A stretch of 13,808 bases of DNA from Bacteroidota bacterium (GCA_004293295.1 RDYC01000207.1:1-13808); one strand, 5' to 3'. Shown: positions 1 through 7,311, numbered from the stretch's first letter. Program-made: numbers and translations. Notes: generated from the letters alone by a model not told the origin.

Positions 1-2
1 AC

Positions 3-575
3 TTAAAACAACACCCTAATTTGTTTGTTTTCGGCCTCTTTAGTTATAGTGTATTTGCCATGCTATTGGTTGAAGTACATGCTGTGTTGCCTGTGTATGT
101 TGATCATCATCTACAAGAAAAAGGAAGTGTGTTTGCCATTGCTGATGGTATTTACGCCATTGGTGCATTGCTTGCAGGACTTTTCGCCAATAAAATATTT
201 ACCGGCTCATCAACCCGCAAGGCCATCATTTTATTAAGCTTACTCACCGGACTAATTTTTATTTGGGCCTTCGCTACCAAGGCCGTTTGGGTTATTTATA
301 CGGTTAGCATAATTCTTGGTTTTACTAATGCCGGCATAAGGGTGTTAAGGCTCACTTATTTATTTAATCATATCCCAAATGAGTTAATGGGAAGGGTAAA
401 TAGTATTTTTAATATGTTAAATATTCTTATCCGAACACTTTTTATTTTCATCTTTTCCCTGCCGTTCTTTAATTTTGGAAACAATATGATTTGGGCATAC
501 CTTATTATGGCAATATTTATCATCTTTTCAGCAGCAATGCTCTTAATGAATAAGCAAAAAACTACCACATCATAA
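3..575 (+). CDS. MFS transporter, C-terminal part (cut by window edge)
   Basis: The reading frame is open to the left edge of the window, so this is the 3' part of a longer gene. The visible ~190 residues hold about five or six hydrophobic membrane segments separated by short basic loops, which fits the C-terminal half of a 12-segment major facilitator permease in the inner membrane. A loop near residue 129, HIPNELMGRVNSIFNM, resembles the cytoplasmic P-x-x-x-x-GRV motif of the EntS/MFS_3 type of exporters. The TTG at position 21 is only the first possible start in the fragment, not the real start. The gene stops 12 bases before murF-alr on the same strand, so the two may be cotranscribed. 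The substrate cannot be told. Confidence 0.8.
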   Translation, partial: LKQHPNLFVFGLFSYSVFAMLLVEVHAVLPVYVDHHLQEKGSVFAIADGIYAIGALLAGLFANKIFTGSSTRKAIILLSLLTGLIFIWAFATKAVWVIYTVSIILGFTNAGIRVLRLTYLFNHIPNELMGRVNSIFNMLNILIRTLFIFIFSLPFFNFGNNMIWAYLIMAIFIIFSAAMLLMNKQKTTTS

Positions 576-587
576 CACAAAGGTTAC

Positions 588-3059
588 ATGCAATACAACA
601 TGCAGAACATAGCCGATATAGTAAACGGCACATGGATACAACAAACGGAATTGGTGCAGTTACCCATTAAGCACTTGCTAATTGATTCCCGGAAGGTGGT
701 TTATCCGGAATCATCAGTTTTTATTGCGATAAAAGGAGTGCGTAACAACGGGCATCATTACTTGAATGATGTTTATCAGGCAGGGGTACGTAATTTTATA
801 GTTGAAACCATTGAAACGGGAACGCTTCCTGATGATACCAATATTATTCAGGTTGAAAACGGTACATTGGCCCTACAACAACTGGCTATTTTTCACCGGT
901 TGCAGTTTAAATGCCCCGTAGTTGGCATCACCGGAAGCAACGGCAAAACCATCGTTAAAGAGTGGCTCTATCATTTGTTGAAAGAAGATGTACATACCAT
1001 ACGCAATCCTAAAAGTTTTAATTCACAGGTAGGGGTTCCATTAAGTGTTTGGGGTATGGACGAATCACATCAGTTGGGATTGTTTGAGGCAGGTATTTCG
1101 CAAACGCATGAAATGGAATTGCTGCAGCCGATTATTAAACCGGATATTGGAATTTTTACCTATTTAGGCTCTGCACATGATGAAGGTTTTACCAACCAAG
1201 AAGAAAAGCTAACCGAAAAGCTAAAACTTTTTACCCAAGCGCACCTGTTGGTGTTTTGTTCAGATCAGCCGGAAGTAACCAAAGGAGTTGCACAGCTATT
1301 ACTTAAAGAAAATAACACCTTAAATGCGGTAAGTTGGAGTCGCCATCATGCAGATGCTTCCATCCAATTTGAGGCAGATTACCGCTATCAATATACCATC
1401 ATTACCACCAGAAGGGGATCACAAACCTTAAGCATCAATATCCCATTTGTTGATGAGGCAAGTATCATGAATGCCTGCACTTGTTTCGCCTTTCTAATCG
1501 CCATCAATCGCATCAGCACCGATATCCTTAAGCGCTTTGAAGAACTACAGCCGGTTGAAATGCGCATGCAACTTAAAGAGGGCTTTAATAACAGCGTAAT
1601 TATTAACGACAGTTATAATGCAGATGTAAACGCGTTGCAGATAGCCCTCGATTTTATGGAGCAACAAAGTGCCGGATATACCAAAACGGTTATACTAAGT
1701 GATTTGTTGCAAAGTAAACTTACAAACCACGAATTGTACAGCCATATTGCATCCATTATTAAACAACACCACGTTAACCGATTTATTGGGATTGGTACTG
1801 CACTCCAGAGCAATAAACACTTATTTGAACCTAACAGCTTATTTTATGAAGATACCAACGCTTTTATCAAAGATTTTAAGAGCTTGGATTTTAACCAACA
1901 AATTATATTGGTAAAAGGTGCGCGCAAATTCACGTTTGAGCGTATCACAAACCTGTTAGAAAAAAAGGTGCATGAAACCATCTTCGAAATTAATTTGAAT
2001 GCAATGGTTCACAACCTCAATGTTTACCGCCAACGGTTAAAAAAAGGAGTGAAACTAATGGGTATGGTAAAAGCATTTAGTTATGGAGCCGGTAGCTACG
2101 AAATAGCCAAAGTAATGGAGTACAATCGCGTTGATTACCTTGCAGTGGCTTATGCGGATGAAGGGGTAACCTTGCGAAAAGCAGGAATAAAACTGCCCAT
2201 TATGGTAATGAATCCGGAACCCGTTGCTTTTGACGCAATCATCCAATATAATCTTGAGCCGGAAGTGTACAACATGTTTATGTTGGAACAATTGATAAAA
2301 ACCTGTAATGGGCAAGAAATGAGCGTGCATATTGAAGTTGACACAGGTATGAAGAGGCTGGGGTTTGATGAAGATGAATTGGACGAACTTATTTCAACCC
2401 TCAATCAAAATCAAAACCTTCGTGTGAAATCTGTTTTTTCGCACCTGGCTGCTAGTGAAGAAAAAAAGCATGACTTGTTTACACACGAACAAATTCAAAA
2501 ATTTGATCGGATGTGCCAAAAAATAAAATCGGCTTTTAATTACCCAATACTTTGCCATATTTTAAACAGTGGTGGAATAGCTCGTTTTCCTGATGCACAG
2601 CACGATATGGTTAGGTTGGGCATTGGTTTATATGGGATAGATCCAAGTGAAAAGCTACAGAAACAATTGCAATCGGTAGGAACATTAAAAACTGTGGTGT
2701 CACAAATCAGGAAGGTAAAATCTCATGAAACAGTAGGGTATAGCCGCAAAGGTACTGTGCAGCGCGATTCAACCATAGCCATTGTAGCCATCGGCTATGC
2801 TGATGGGTTAAATCGCAAACTGGGTAACGGGAGAGGCTATATGCTTATTAATGGGCAAAAGGCTCCAATAGTTGGTAAAATTTGCATGGACATGACCATG
2901 ATTGACGTTACCGATATCCATTGCAAAGAGGGGGATGAAGTGATTGTGTTAGGGAAAGAAATAGAAATAGGAGAGTTTGCCGATAAGTTGGGCACTATTC
3001 CTTATGAGATACTTACCGGAATTTCACAACGAGTAAAACGGGTATATTATTACGAATAA
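588..3059 (+). CDS. murF-alr: Bifunctional UDP-MurNAc-tripeptide:D-Ala-D-Ala ligase / alanine racemase
   Basis: This is an 823-residue fusion of two cytoplasmic peptidoglycan enzymes. Residues 1 to ~455 are MurF, which adds D-Ala-D-Ala to the UDP-MurNAc-tripeptide. It shows the ATP-binding loop GITGSNGKT at about 113-121, the KSFNSQVGVP stretch, and the Mur-ligase motif NDSYNAD. Residues ~462-823 are a complete PLP-dependent alanine racemase. The PLP lysine is K495 in MVKAFSYG and the catalytic tyrosine is Y718 in VGYSRKGT. Also present are the Arg of DTGMKRLG, the NSGG and VRLGIGLYG phosphate-binding segments, CMDM, and PYEILTG. All key residues look intact. The fusion is common in Bacteroidota and joins D-Ala production to its use. 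The ATG at 588 has AAAGG five bases upstream; ATG 600 is an alternative. The gene may be cotranscribed with the MFS gene. Confidence 0.95.
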   Translation: MQYNMQNIADIVNGTWIQQTELVQLPIKHLLIDSRKVVYPESSVFIAIKGVRNNGHHYLNDVYQAGVRNFIVETIETGTLPDDTNIIQVENGTLALQQLAIFHRLQFKCPVVGITGSNGKTIVKEWLYHLLKEDVHTIRNPKSFNSQVGVPLSVWGMDESHQLGLFEAGISQTHEMELLQPIIKPDIGIFTYLGSAHDEGFTNQEEKLTEKLKLFTQAHLLVFCSDQPEVTKGVAQLLLKENNTLNAVSWSRHHADASIQFEADYRYQYTIITTRRGSQTLSINIPFVDEASIMNACTCFAFLIAINRISTDILKRFEELQPVEMRMQLKEGFNNSVIINDSYNADVNALQIALDFMEQQSAGYTKTVILSDLLQSKLTNHELYSHIASIIKQHHVNRFIGIGTALQSNKHLFEPNSLFYEDTNAFIKDFKSLDFNQQIILVKGARKFTFERITNLLEKKVHETIFEINLNAMVHNLNVYRQRLKKGVKLMGMVKAFSYGAGSYEIAKVMEYNRVDYLAVAYADEGVTLRKAGIKLPIMVMNPEPVAFDAIIQYNLEPEVYNMFMLEQLIKTCNGQEMSVHIEVDTGMKRLGFDEDELDELISTLNQNQNLRVKSVFSHLAASEEKKHDLFTHEQIQKFDRMCQKIKSAFNYPILCHILNSGGIARFPDAQHDMVRLGIGLYGIDPSEKLQKQLQSVGTLKTVVSQIRKVKSHETVGYSRKGTVQRDSTIAIVAIGYADGLNRKLGNGRGYMLINGQKAPIVGKICMDMTMIDVTDIHCKEGDEVIVLGKEIEIGEFADKLGTIPYEILTGISQRVKRVYYYE

Positions 3060-4142
3060 CTAAACCAATTCAAAATCTAGGTTGGCCATTTCCTTACCAT
3101 TAATTACAATGCCAATTTGGTGTTTACCTCTATGATGTTTACGGGTGGTTAAATCGGCAAAACGATGTTTACGCTTAAACGAAAGCACTTGTTTGGGGCT
3201 AAAAGAATAAGTGCCTACCTGAAATATCTTAGGGCTTAATTTCCCGTTGGCTTTCATAAAGTAAATAACGTACTCAATCCGCACGGCATGTTCTAGTTTC
3301 TCTTGCAGCAGCACCTCAAAGCTAAACTCAAACTCGCCACCTATTGGTAGCCTTTTTTTATTCAGGCTTAAGCTACTAACTGATGTGTTTACGCGGTGGT
3401 TTAGGCCAAATGAGGCAAGTGCTTCTTCATTGCCCTTTTTGAGCAAGCCCCTGCTTCCATGTTTAATAATCCAATCAGTTTGCGGGCTAATGCCTTTCCA
3501 TTTATTAATGATATTGATAACCAACTCAGGATGGTCTTTAGAAATATCATTGATGCAGTTGGCTACGCTTTTACGCACATATTCACTCTCATCTTGTTTT
3601 AGCAGTTCTAATATGGGTAAAATGGGCGAGGGGTCTTTTTTAAACTGAGGCAAGGCCATTGCCCAAGGCAGCCGAGGCCTAATTCCCTCACTTGCCAGCC
3701 GCCTAACATGGTGGTTTTTATGCTTGGCCCAAAGCAGGTGTTGTTTAAGCATTTGTTTTGGGTACTTTATTATAAAAGGCCGCACGGCAAACTCACTACT
3801 GCTATATTGGGTAAACAGGGTTAAGGCATCAATGGAAGTTGTTAAATCATTCAGGCCATAAACTTCAACAAAATCAGGGAAAAACATGGCTGTAAACCCA
3901 GTAAACTGTGGTGCGGTTTTGGTTAAGATTTGAATTTGTTTAGGATAAGAAAATGGCAATTGGTTGTGTAAGCAAATGGTTATATGCCGCATGCGCTGCT
4001 TCAGTTCCATGCTTGTCCAATTTTTATTAAACACCGAACGGTAAAATGCCTGTTGTTTAAAGCTTGGATAATGCTTGGCTAATTCAGCGCTTAATTCAGT
4101 GATGAAAGATTGGCTGTATAAATGTTTAAGAGGTTCTGCCAT
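3060..4142 (-). CDS. AlkC-type DNA alkylation repair glycosylase (HEAT-like repeats plus Ig-like domain)
   Basis: This 360-residue protein matches the AlkC branch of the AlkC/AlkD DNA glycosylases, which remove alkylated bases such as 3-methyladenine without flipping the base out. Helical HEAT-like repeats fill residues ~1-255, including the signature SEGIRPRLPW at 151-160 and the segment around DESEYVRKSVANCINDISKD at ~184-203. The last ~100 residues (~260-360) are beta-rich and end in GIVINGKEMANLDFELV, fitting the Ig-like domain seen in AlkC proteins. A GTG six bases upstream (4148) is in frame, but family members begin MAEPLK, so I chose the ATG at 4142. Its stop codon abuts that of murF-alr with no spacer. 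A strong terminator hairpin ends only 14 bases upstream of the ATG, leaving little room for a leader. The family is fairly sure; AlkC rather than another AlkD-like branch is my reading. Confidence 0.85.
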   Translation of the reverse strand: MAEPLKHLYSQSFITELSAELAKHYPSFKQQAFYRSVFNKNWTSMELKQRMRHITICLHNQLPFSYPKQIQILTKTAPQFTGFTAMFFPDFVEVYGLNDLTTSIDALTLFTQYSSSEFAVRPFIIKYPKQMLKQHLLWAKHKNHHVRRLASEGIRPRLPWAMALPQFKKDPSPILPILELLKQDESEYVRKSVANCINDISKDHPELVINIINKWKGISPQTDWIIKHGSRGLLKKGNEEALASFGLNHRVNTSVSSLSLNKKRLPIGGEFEFSFEVLLQEKLEHAVRIEYVIYFMKANGKLSPKIFQVGTYSFSPKQVLSFKRKHRFADLTTRKHHRGKHQIGIVINGKEMANLDFELV

Positions 4143-4156
4143 GGTCACAAAAATGC

Positions 4157-4193
4157 AAAAAAAAAGCTATTCAATGTTTGAATAGCTTTTTTT
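4157..4193. terminator. Bidirectional rho-independent terminator behind the Omp28-like gene
   Basis: A perfect 9-bp stem, GCTATTCAA at 4166-4174 and TTGAATAGC at 4178-4186, closes a 3-base TGT loop. An A-tract (4157-4165) and a T-tract (4187-4193) flank it and extend pairing to 16 bp. Either strand gives a hairpin followed by a U-run. It lies just past the stop of the minus-strand lipoprotein gene (4209), which it most likely terminates, and directly upstream of the AlkC-type start. Confidence 0.85.
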
Positions 4194-4208
4194 AAAGAAA
4201 ATGTTAGC

Positions 4209-5030
4209 TTATTTAGATTTGCTCACATTTACAAACTCATATTTTGTTCCAACTTTTTTCCAAATTACTGAGTAAACTGAAACATTTTCCATTTTCCAGC
4301 TAGGGTCAATAACCATTTCACCTTTGATGTCGTTTTTAATAGTACCTGCGGCAATAGTTCCGGTTGCTTGTGAAGTTCCCCAAGTTCCATTTGCTGCACC
4401 TCTTAATACATAGTGGTGAGGAATAGGATTAGCACCTTGTGAGTGTCCGCTTTGTTTCCATAATGCATCATTTTCAATTACGTAAAAAGCAACATGGTAA
4501 GTTCCTTCCGCAGCTTTAAAAAACTGCAAAGAAGATTCAATCATCATTTTACCGTCAGCAACAGTGTATTTTACACCAGTATTTGCAATTGGTTTTTCTT
4601 CTGTTAACACGTCAATTTCTTCTTGCATGCCTTGAGCAATAGCTGTTACGGTGCTTCCTGCAGGCGAAACCTTAGTTGAACCTACAAAGAAACTAGGCCA
4701 AGAATTGATTGCCCATTTTGAATCCATTTCATTAGCTGTGGTAGTAATGAAACCTTCAGAAACGAAATTGGCAGAAAATATACCCATATAATAAGCTGTT
4801 CCTGCTTCTTGGTTTTCAGCAATAACTGCTTCTGATACTTGCCAGCCCCAACCGCCACAAGGAGGGCATTTGGTTCCAGAAGTTTTAATAAATAAAGCGG
4901 TAGTTTTGTCCTCAACTTGGATGGTTGGTTTTGGAGTTTCCGTGGTTTTTGTTCCTTCATCGCCAGAATCATCTTTACATGATCCGAAGAAAATCGCACC
5001 TAAAACGAGTGAATAAAGAATCTTTTTCAT
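4209..5030 (-). CDS. Omp28-related lipoprotein with thioredoxin-like CxxC motif
   Basis: This 273-residue exported lipoprotein has a short signal peptide with the lipobox FFGSC, so C18 is the predicted lipid-modified residue. The residues after it (KDDSGDE) match the acidic lipoprotein export signal that sends Bacteroidota lipoproteins to the cell surface. A proline/threonine-rich linker leads to a thioredoxin-like domain. TKCPPCGGW carries a C55-x-x-C58 pair, and NSWPSFFVG supplies the expected cis-proline (P112). The C-terminal ~130 residues are beta-rich, as in the Omp28 family named after the Porphyromonas gingivalis outer-membrane protein; the length fits. The gene appears monocistronic, with a promoter-like box just upstream and a strong terminator after it. 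The partner or substrate is unknown; disulfide exchange is inferred from the motif only. Confidence 0.85.
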   Translation of the reverse strand: MKKILYSLVLGAIFFGSCKDDSGDEGTKTTETPKPTIQVEDKTTALFIKTSGTKCPPCGGWGWQVSEAVIAENQEAGTAYYMGIFSANFVSEGFITTTANEMDSKWAINSWPSFFVGSTKVSPAGSTVTAIAQGMQEEIDVLTEEKPIANTGVKYTVADGKMMIESSLQFFKAAEGTYHVAFYVIENDALWKQSGHSQGANPIPHHYVLRGAANGTWGTSQATGTIAAGTIKNDIKGEMVIDPSWKMENVSVYSVIWKKVGTKYEFVNVSKSK

Positions 5031-5058
5031 ATTTATTTAAGTTTAAGTTTTTGTTAGT

Positions 5059-5066
5059 CAAATATA
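5059..5066 (-). promoter_or_regulatory. Candidate -7 box for the Omp28-like gene
   Basis: On the minus strand this reads TATATTTG, a full match to the Bacteroidota -7 consensus TAnnTTTG, 28 bases before the ATG. No TTG stands at -33; that position falls in a long T-run (the A11 and T7 tracts at 5078-5096 on the plus strand), which may act as an UP-like element. Confidence 0.5.
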
Positions 5067-5151
5067 ATTAATCTGATAAAAAAAAAAAGTTTTTTTAATT
5101 TATGGATTTTGACACAGACTCAGCCATTCACAAGAGATATAGTTATTTACG

Positions 5152-5165
5152 AAATACCGGTATTT
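5152..5165. repeat. Perfect 14-base palindrome AAATACCGGTATTT
   Basis: The sequence equals its own reverse complement and has no loop, so it suits a dimeric protein site better than an RNA hairpin. It lies about 86 bases upstream of the -7 box of the Omp28-like gene. No binding protein can be assigned. Confidence 0.4.
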
Positions 5166-5251
5166 AACATATGAGTTGCATTTGCTTTTAACGGGTTATT
5201 TGCTCATAAATAGCTGTAAGGTATAGATTTTCAATGTGATAAGTAGTCGTT

Positions 5252-5470
5252 TTAATAATTGGGATAAGCATGTTGAGCTGAAGTTTGATCTTTAAAGACA
5301 GTTAGGCGGTACATTAAATGAGGTTTTTCGAAGCCTGATTTGATGGCCAAGTAAAAATTCACGCCAACAGCCACCAAATCTACTATAATGGTATTCTTTG
5401 GCTCATCTGTTTGAATAACTTTAGTTATCAATGTCCATATAGATAACGCTTTTATGGGGTGACTTAGCAT
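5252..5470 (-). CDS. Small hypothetical protein, 72 aa (doubtful)
   Basis: This free-standing ORF overlaps no other gene. I do not recognise the product. It has no clear signal peptide; a mildly hydrophobic stretch around NTIIVDLVAVGVNFYLAI is followed by a charged tail ending TSAQHAYPNY. Codon choice by eye resembles that of the neighbouring genes, which weakly favours real coding. A promoter-like TAGGTTTA (one mismatch to TAnnTTTG) ends only four bases before the ATG, and I see no matching -33 element. It could be a small conserved protein, the remnant of a larger gene, or chance. Confidence 0.3.
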   Translation of the reverse strand: MLSHPIKALSIWTLITKVIQTDEPKNTIIVDLVAVGVNFYLAIKSGFEKPHLMYRLTVFKDQTSAQHAYPNY

Positions 5471-5588
5471 CTTGTAAACCTAAAAATAATGCCAAAATTA
5501 GCTGGTTATCAATAGCTTTTTAAAACATGCTGTCCAATTCGATGTAAGGATTAATTTCTATTTAGTATAAATATTCTAAATTATTTCG

Positions 5589-5596
5589 CATATTTG
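5589..5596 (+). promoter_or_regulatory. Candidate -7 box for the small T9SS cargo gene
   Basis: CATATTTG matches the Bacteroidota -7 consensus TAnnTTTG except for its first base. It lies 26 bases before the ATG at 5623. No convincing -33 TTG is seen at the right distance, so support is modest. Confidence 0.35.
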
Positions 5597-5622
5597 TACG
5601 CGTAAAGTTAAACAAGCACGAT

Positions 5623-6318
5623 ATGAGAAGAATAAGTTTACTAGCAATTTTTATATTATCATATTCAATCACTTTCGCACAATTGATTAGTGTGAATGCG
5701 CGTATTAAATCTGTTGAAGGGAAAATAGACAGCGTAGATTCAAAATCGGCACAAGTGGTGATAAGAAACAACTCTACCAACCCTCAGGATACCAATATCC
5801 GTTGGACGATCATCAAAATGGAAAGACCAACCGGCTGGCAAATTGATTTTTGCGATCCGTGGGTTTGTATTGCAAACCAAGGACAGGGTAGTACTGGTAC
5901 CTTTGTACTTAAATCTGGAGCTTCGGCCCCGTTAAAGGCTGATTTTTATGCCAAAAGTAATTTTGGTGGCACTGCAACAATGGATGTGCTTTTAACGTTT
6001 GTGAATGGTACCGTTAATAATGATACCTTTACACTATCAGCAAAAGGTTGGAATACCAGTGTAAGCAAGGTGCACAACCAACCATTAAAATTGGAGGTTT
6101 TTCCTAATCCGGCTTCTAGTGTGCTTAATGTAACCTACAATGCATCCAATGTTAAAGCAATTAAAATATTTAATATGTTGGGTAGCTTGGTTTATGCGGG
6201 TTCATACACAGGCGGCCAAAAACAAATTGACATCAAACAACTAAACTCTGGAAAATACTTTATTCAGGTGATAACAGATGATAATGTAGTTTCTAAAACA
6301 TTCATTAAGTCAGAGTAA
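5623..6318 (+). CDS. Small secreted protein with T9SS type A sorting domain
   Basis: This 231-residue protein begins with a Sec signal peptide (MRR, a hydrophobic core, cleavage likely after ITFA19 before Q20). Residues ~22-145 form one beta-rich, Ig-like domain that I cannot name, with a close cysteine pair C77/C82 in FCDPWVCIANQ that could form a disulfide. A T9SS type A C-terminal domain fills ~156-231: LEVFPNPASS, IKIFNMLGSLVYAG, LNSGKYFIQV and the closing VVSKTFIKSE. The product should cross the outer membrane through the type IX system, where the C-terminal domain is normally removed and the protein anchored or released. The gene stands alone, with a terminator 28 bases after its stop. 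Function unknown. Confidence 0.85.
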   Translation: MRRISLLAIFILSYSITFAQLISVNARIKSVEGKIDSVDSKSAQVVIRNNSTNPQDTNIRWTIIKMERPTGWQIDFCDPWVCIANQGQGSTGTFVLKSGASAPLKADFYAKSNFGGTATMDVLLTFVNGTVNNDTFTLSAKGWNTSVSKVHNQPLKLEVFPNPASSVLNVTYNASNVKAIKIFNMLGSLVYAGSYTGGQKQIDIKQLNSGKYFIQVITDDNVVSKTFIKSE

Positions 6319-6346
6319 CACATTATTTGCGTTAACAGAAAAATTA

Positions 6347-6379
6347 AAAAGCAGAAGGTGTTAAATCCCTTCTGCTTTT
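6347..6379. terminator. Shared bidirectional terminator between convergent genes
   Basis: AAAAGCAGAAGG (6347-6358) pairs perfectly with CCTTCTGCTTTT (6368-6379) around a 9-base loop. T-rich sequence follows on the plus strand (to 6387), and the AAAAATTAAAA tract gives a U-run on the minus strand. It serves the T9SS cargo gene from the left and the minus-strand WYL-cluster genes from the right. The stop codon of the MGMT-like gene (6361-6363) lies in the loop and its final codons form the 6368-6379 arm. Confidence 0.85.
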
Positions 6380-6762
6380 CTTTTTTTAGCGATAAATTCT
6401 GTTCCGAAGGAAAGCTTTTTTGCTAGTGGTGAATCTGCTTGGATGATGCGCCAAAATGGAATAACATTCTTTTTCCCCGCAGTAATATCTTCAAATGCTT
6501 TTTCAGCAACAATCCTCAAAAAAATCCCACTGGTTACCGGGCAGGTATATTCAGCATGGAACTCTGCAGCCAGGTCTTTTCTCATGGTTTTAATATCGGT
6601 ACTCTTACCGCTGGGTATCTGTTGTACATATTCTGCCACTATTTGAGGTGTTGCAATAAACATGCTTGCTCCTTCAGGAATATCTGCAAACTTTTTGTCA
6701 ACACGCTTTATTTCTGGTGCTTTTTTGGTAGCAAATTTTTCAGACCAACTTTTTTTCGCCAT
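6361..6762 (-). CDS. MGMT-like (alkyltransferase-fold) protein without acceptor cysteine
   Basis: This 133-residue cytoplasmic protein resembles the C-terminal DNA-binding part of O6-alkylguanine-DNA alkyltransferases. IPSGKSTDIKTMRKDLAAEF (~49-68) matches the winged-helix stretch (P-x-G-K-x-T-T-x-x-x-I/L), and VIPFWRIIQADS followed by G120 and a terminal K-x-x-x-A-E-G matches the region around the active site. In true alkyltransferases this reads PCHRV; here it is PFWRI (102-106), so the alkyl-accepting cysteine is absent. The only cysteine, C74, sits in a different conserved-looking spot, TCPVTSGIF. Direct repair is therefore unlikely; a DNA-binding or alkyltransferase-like role is inference. 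A TTG at 6768 is in frame, but ATG 6762 gives the expected MAKKSW start. It lies 12 bases after the SRPBCC gene and is probably last in that operon. Confidence 0.65.
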   Translation of the reverse strand: MAKKSWSEKFATKKAPEIKRVDKKFADIPEGASMFIATPQIVAEYVQQIPSGKSTDIKTMRKDLAAEFHAEYTCPVTSGIFLRIVAEKAFEDITAGKKNVIPFWRIIQADSPLAKKLSFGTEFIAKKRKAEGI

Positions 6763-6774
6763 AGTCAAAAATAA

Positions 6775-7200
6775 TTATTCAATTAGTTTTTTCATCGCCA
6801 TCATCACATTCATCCAGTTTTGCTCACTGTGCTGTTTTTGAACATCATTTTCATGTCCGGCTTGAGTAATACGCAACAGCGTTACCCCCTTTTCTTCATG
6901 AAGATGATAAGTAATTATACCATAATTTTCCGGAACATCCTCCAACTGGCTCCAGGAGCTTAAGTAACTGTACTGCAACAAGTCAGGTTTTGTGTGTTGT
7001 AAAATAACCCCTTTGTCCAAATAAGGTTGTCCTTCCCACTCTCCGCTAAATGTAATGGGTGAACCAATGGTCCAAGTAGAAGTTACATGAGTGTTAAAGA
7101 AATATTTCTTAATAATTTCAGGTGTGGTAAGCGCTTCCCACACTTTTTGTTTTGGGGCTTCAATGAGTAAGCTCACCTGAGCTACGATATTTTTATCCAT
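6775..7200 (-). CDS. SRPBCC family protein, AHSA1-like domain
   Basis: This 141-residue protein consists of a single START-like helix-grip domain of the AHSA1 (Aha1 C-terminal) type. It begins with a beta strand and the typical IEAPKQKVWEALTTPEIIKKYF segment, continues through the strand-turn WTIGSPITFSGEW, and ends with the long helix NWMNVMMAMKKLIE that closes the hydrophobic pocket. Such stand-alone proteins bind hydrophobic small molecules; the ligand is not predictable. It follows the GyrI-like gene by 111 bases and precedes the MGMT-like gene by 12, all on the minus strand. The gap before it is AT-rich; I see no full promoter match there, so readthrough from the GyrI-like gene is plausible. 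Confidence 0.85.
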   Translation of the reverse strand: MDKNIVAQVSLLIEAPKQKVWEALTTPEIIKKYFFNTHVTSTWTIGSPITFSGEWEGQPYLDKGVILQHTKPDLLQYSYLSSWSQLEDVPENYGIITYHLHEEKGVTLLRITQAGHENDVQKQHSEQNWMNVMMAMKKLIE

Positions 7201-7311
7201 AAAAATGTATAAATTAAAGTATAAGCAATTAGTAAACTGTTTATTAGTAATGCTTGATGATGTTTGTGGTGATGATGAAAAAAATGCGAATAAAAAATGT
7301 CATTTCTATTG

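Larger units (their letters stand above)
5031..5622. other. Gene-poor intergenic region between divergent genes
   Basis: This 592-base stretch separates the divergent Omp28-like and T9SS cargo genes. It holds a promoter-like box at each end (5059-5066 and 5589-5596), an A11-G-T7 tract at 5078-5096, a perfect 14-base palindrome at 5152-5165, and one doubtful 72-codon minus-strand ORF (5252-5470). The nine-base word GTTATCAAT occurs twice, near 5424 and 5505. I see no RNA gene, mobile element or array. Confidence 0.6.

Noticed and set aside
1699..2404. Several ORFs of 71-91 codons in other frames within murF-alr
   Set aside because: They are embedded in a long conserved fusion gene and show no signals of their own.
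588..3059. MurF-Alr fusion as a novel gene fusion or assembly artefact
   Set aside because: The frame is continuous, both halves keep their catalytic residues, and the fusion is known and common in Bacteroidota.
6439..6774. Plus-strand ORF of 111 codons opposite the MGMT-like gene
   Set aside because: It runs antisense to a recognisable conserved protein and is Phe/Cys-rich, as expected from the complement of Lys/Glu-rich coding DNA.
7257..7300. Possible microsatellite (ATG/TGATG repeats) before the AHSA1 gene
   Set aside because: The repeats are short and irregular and show no clear phase-variation structure.
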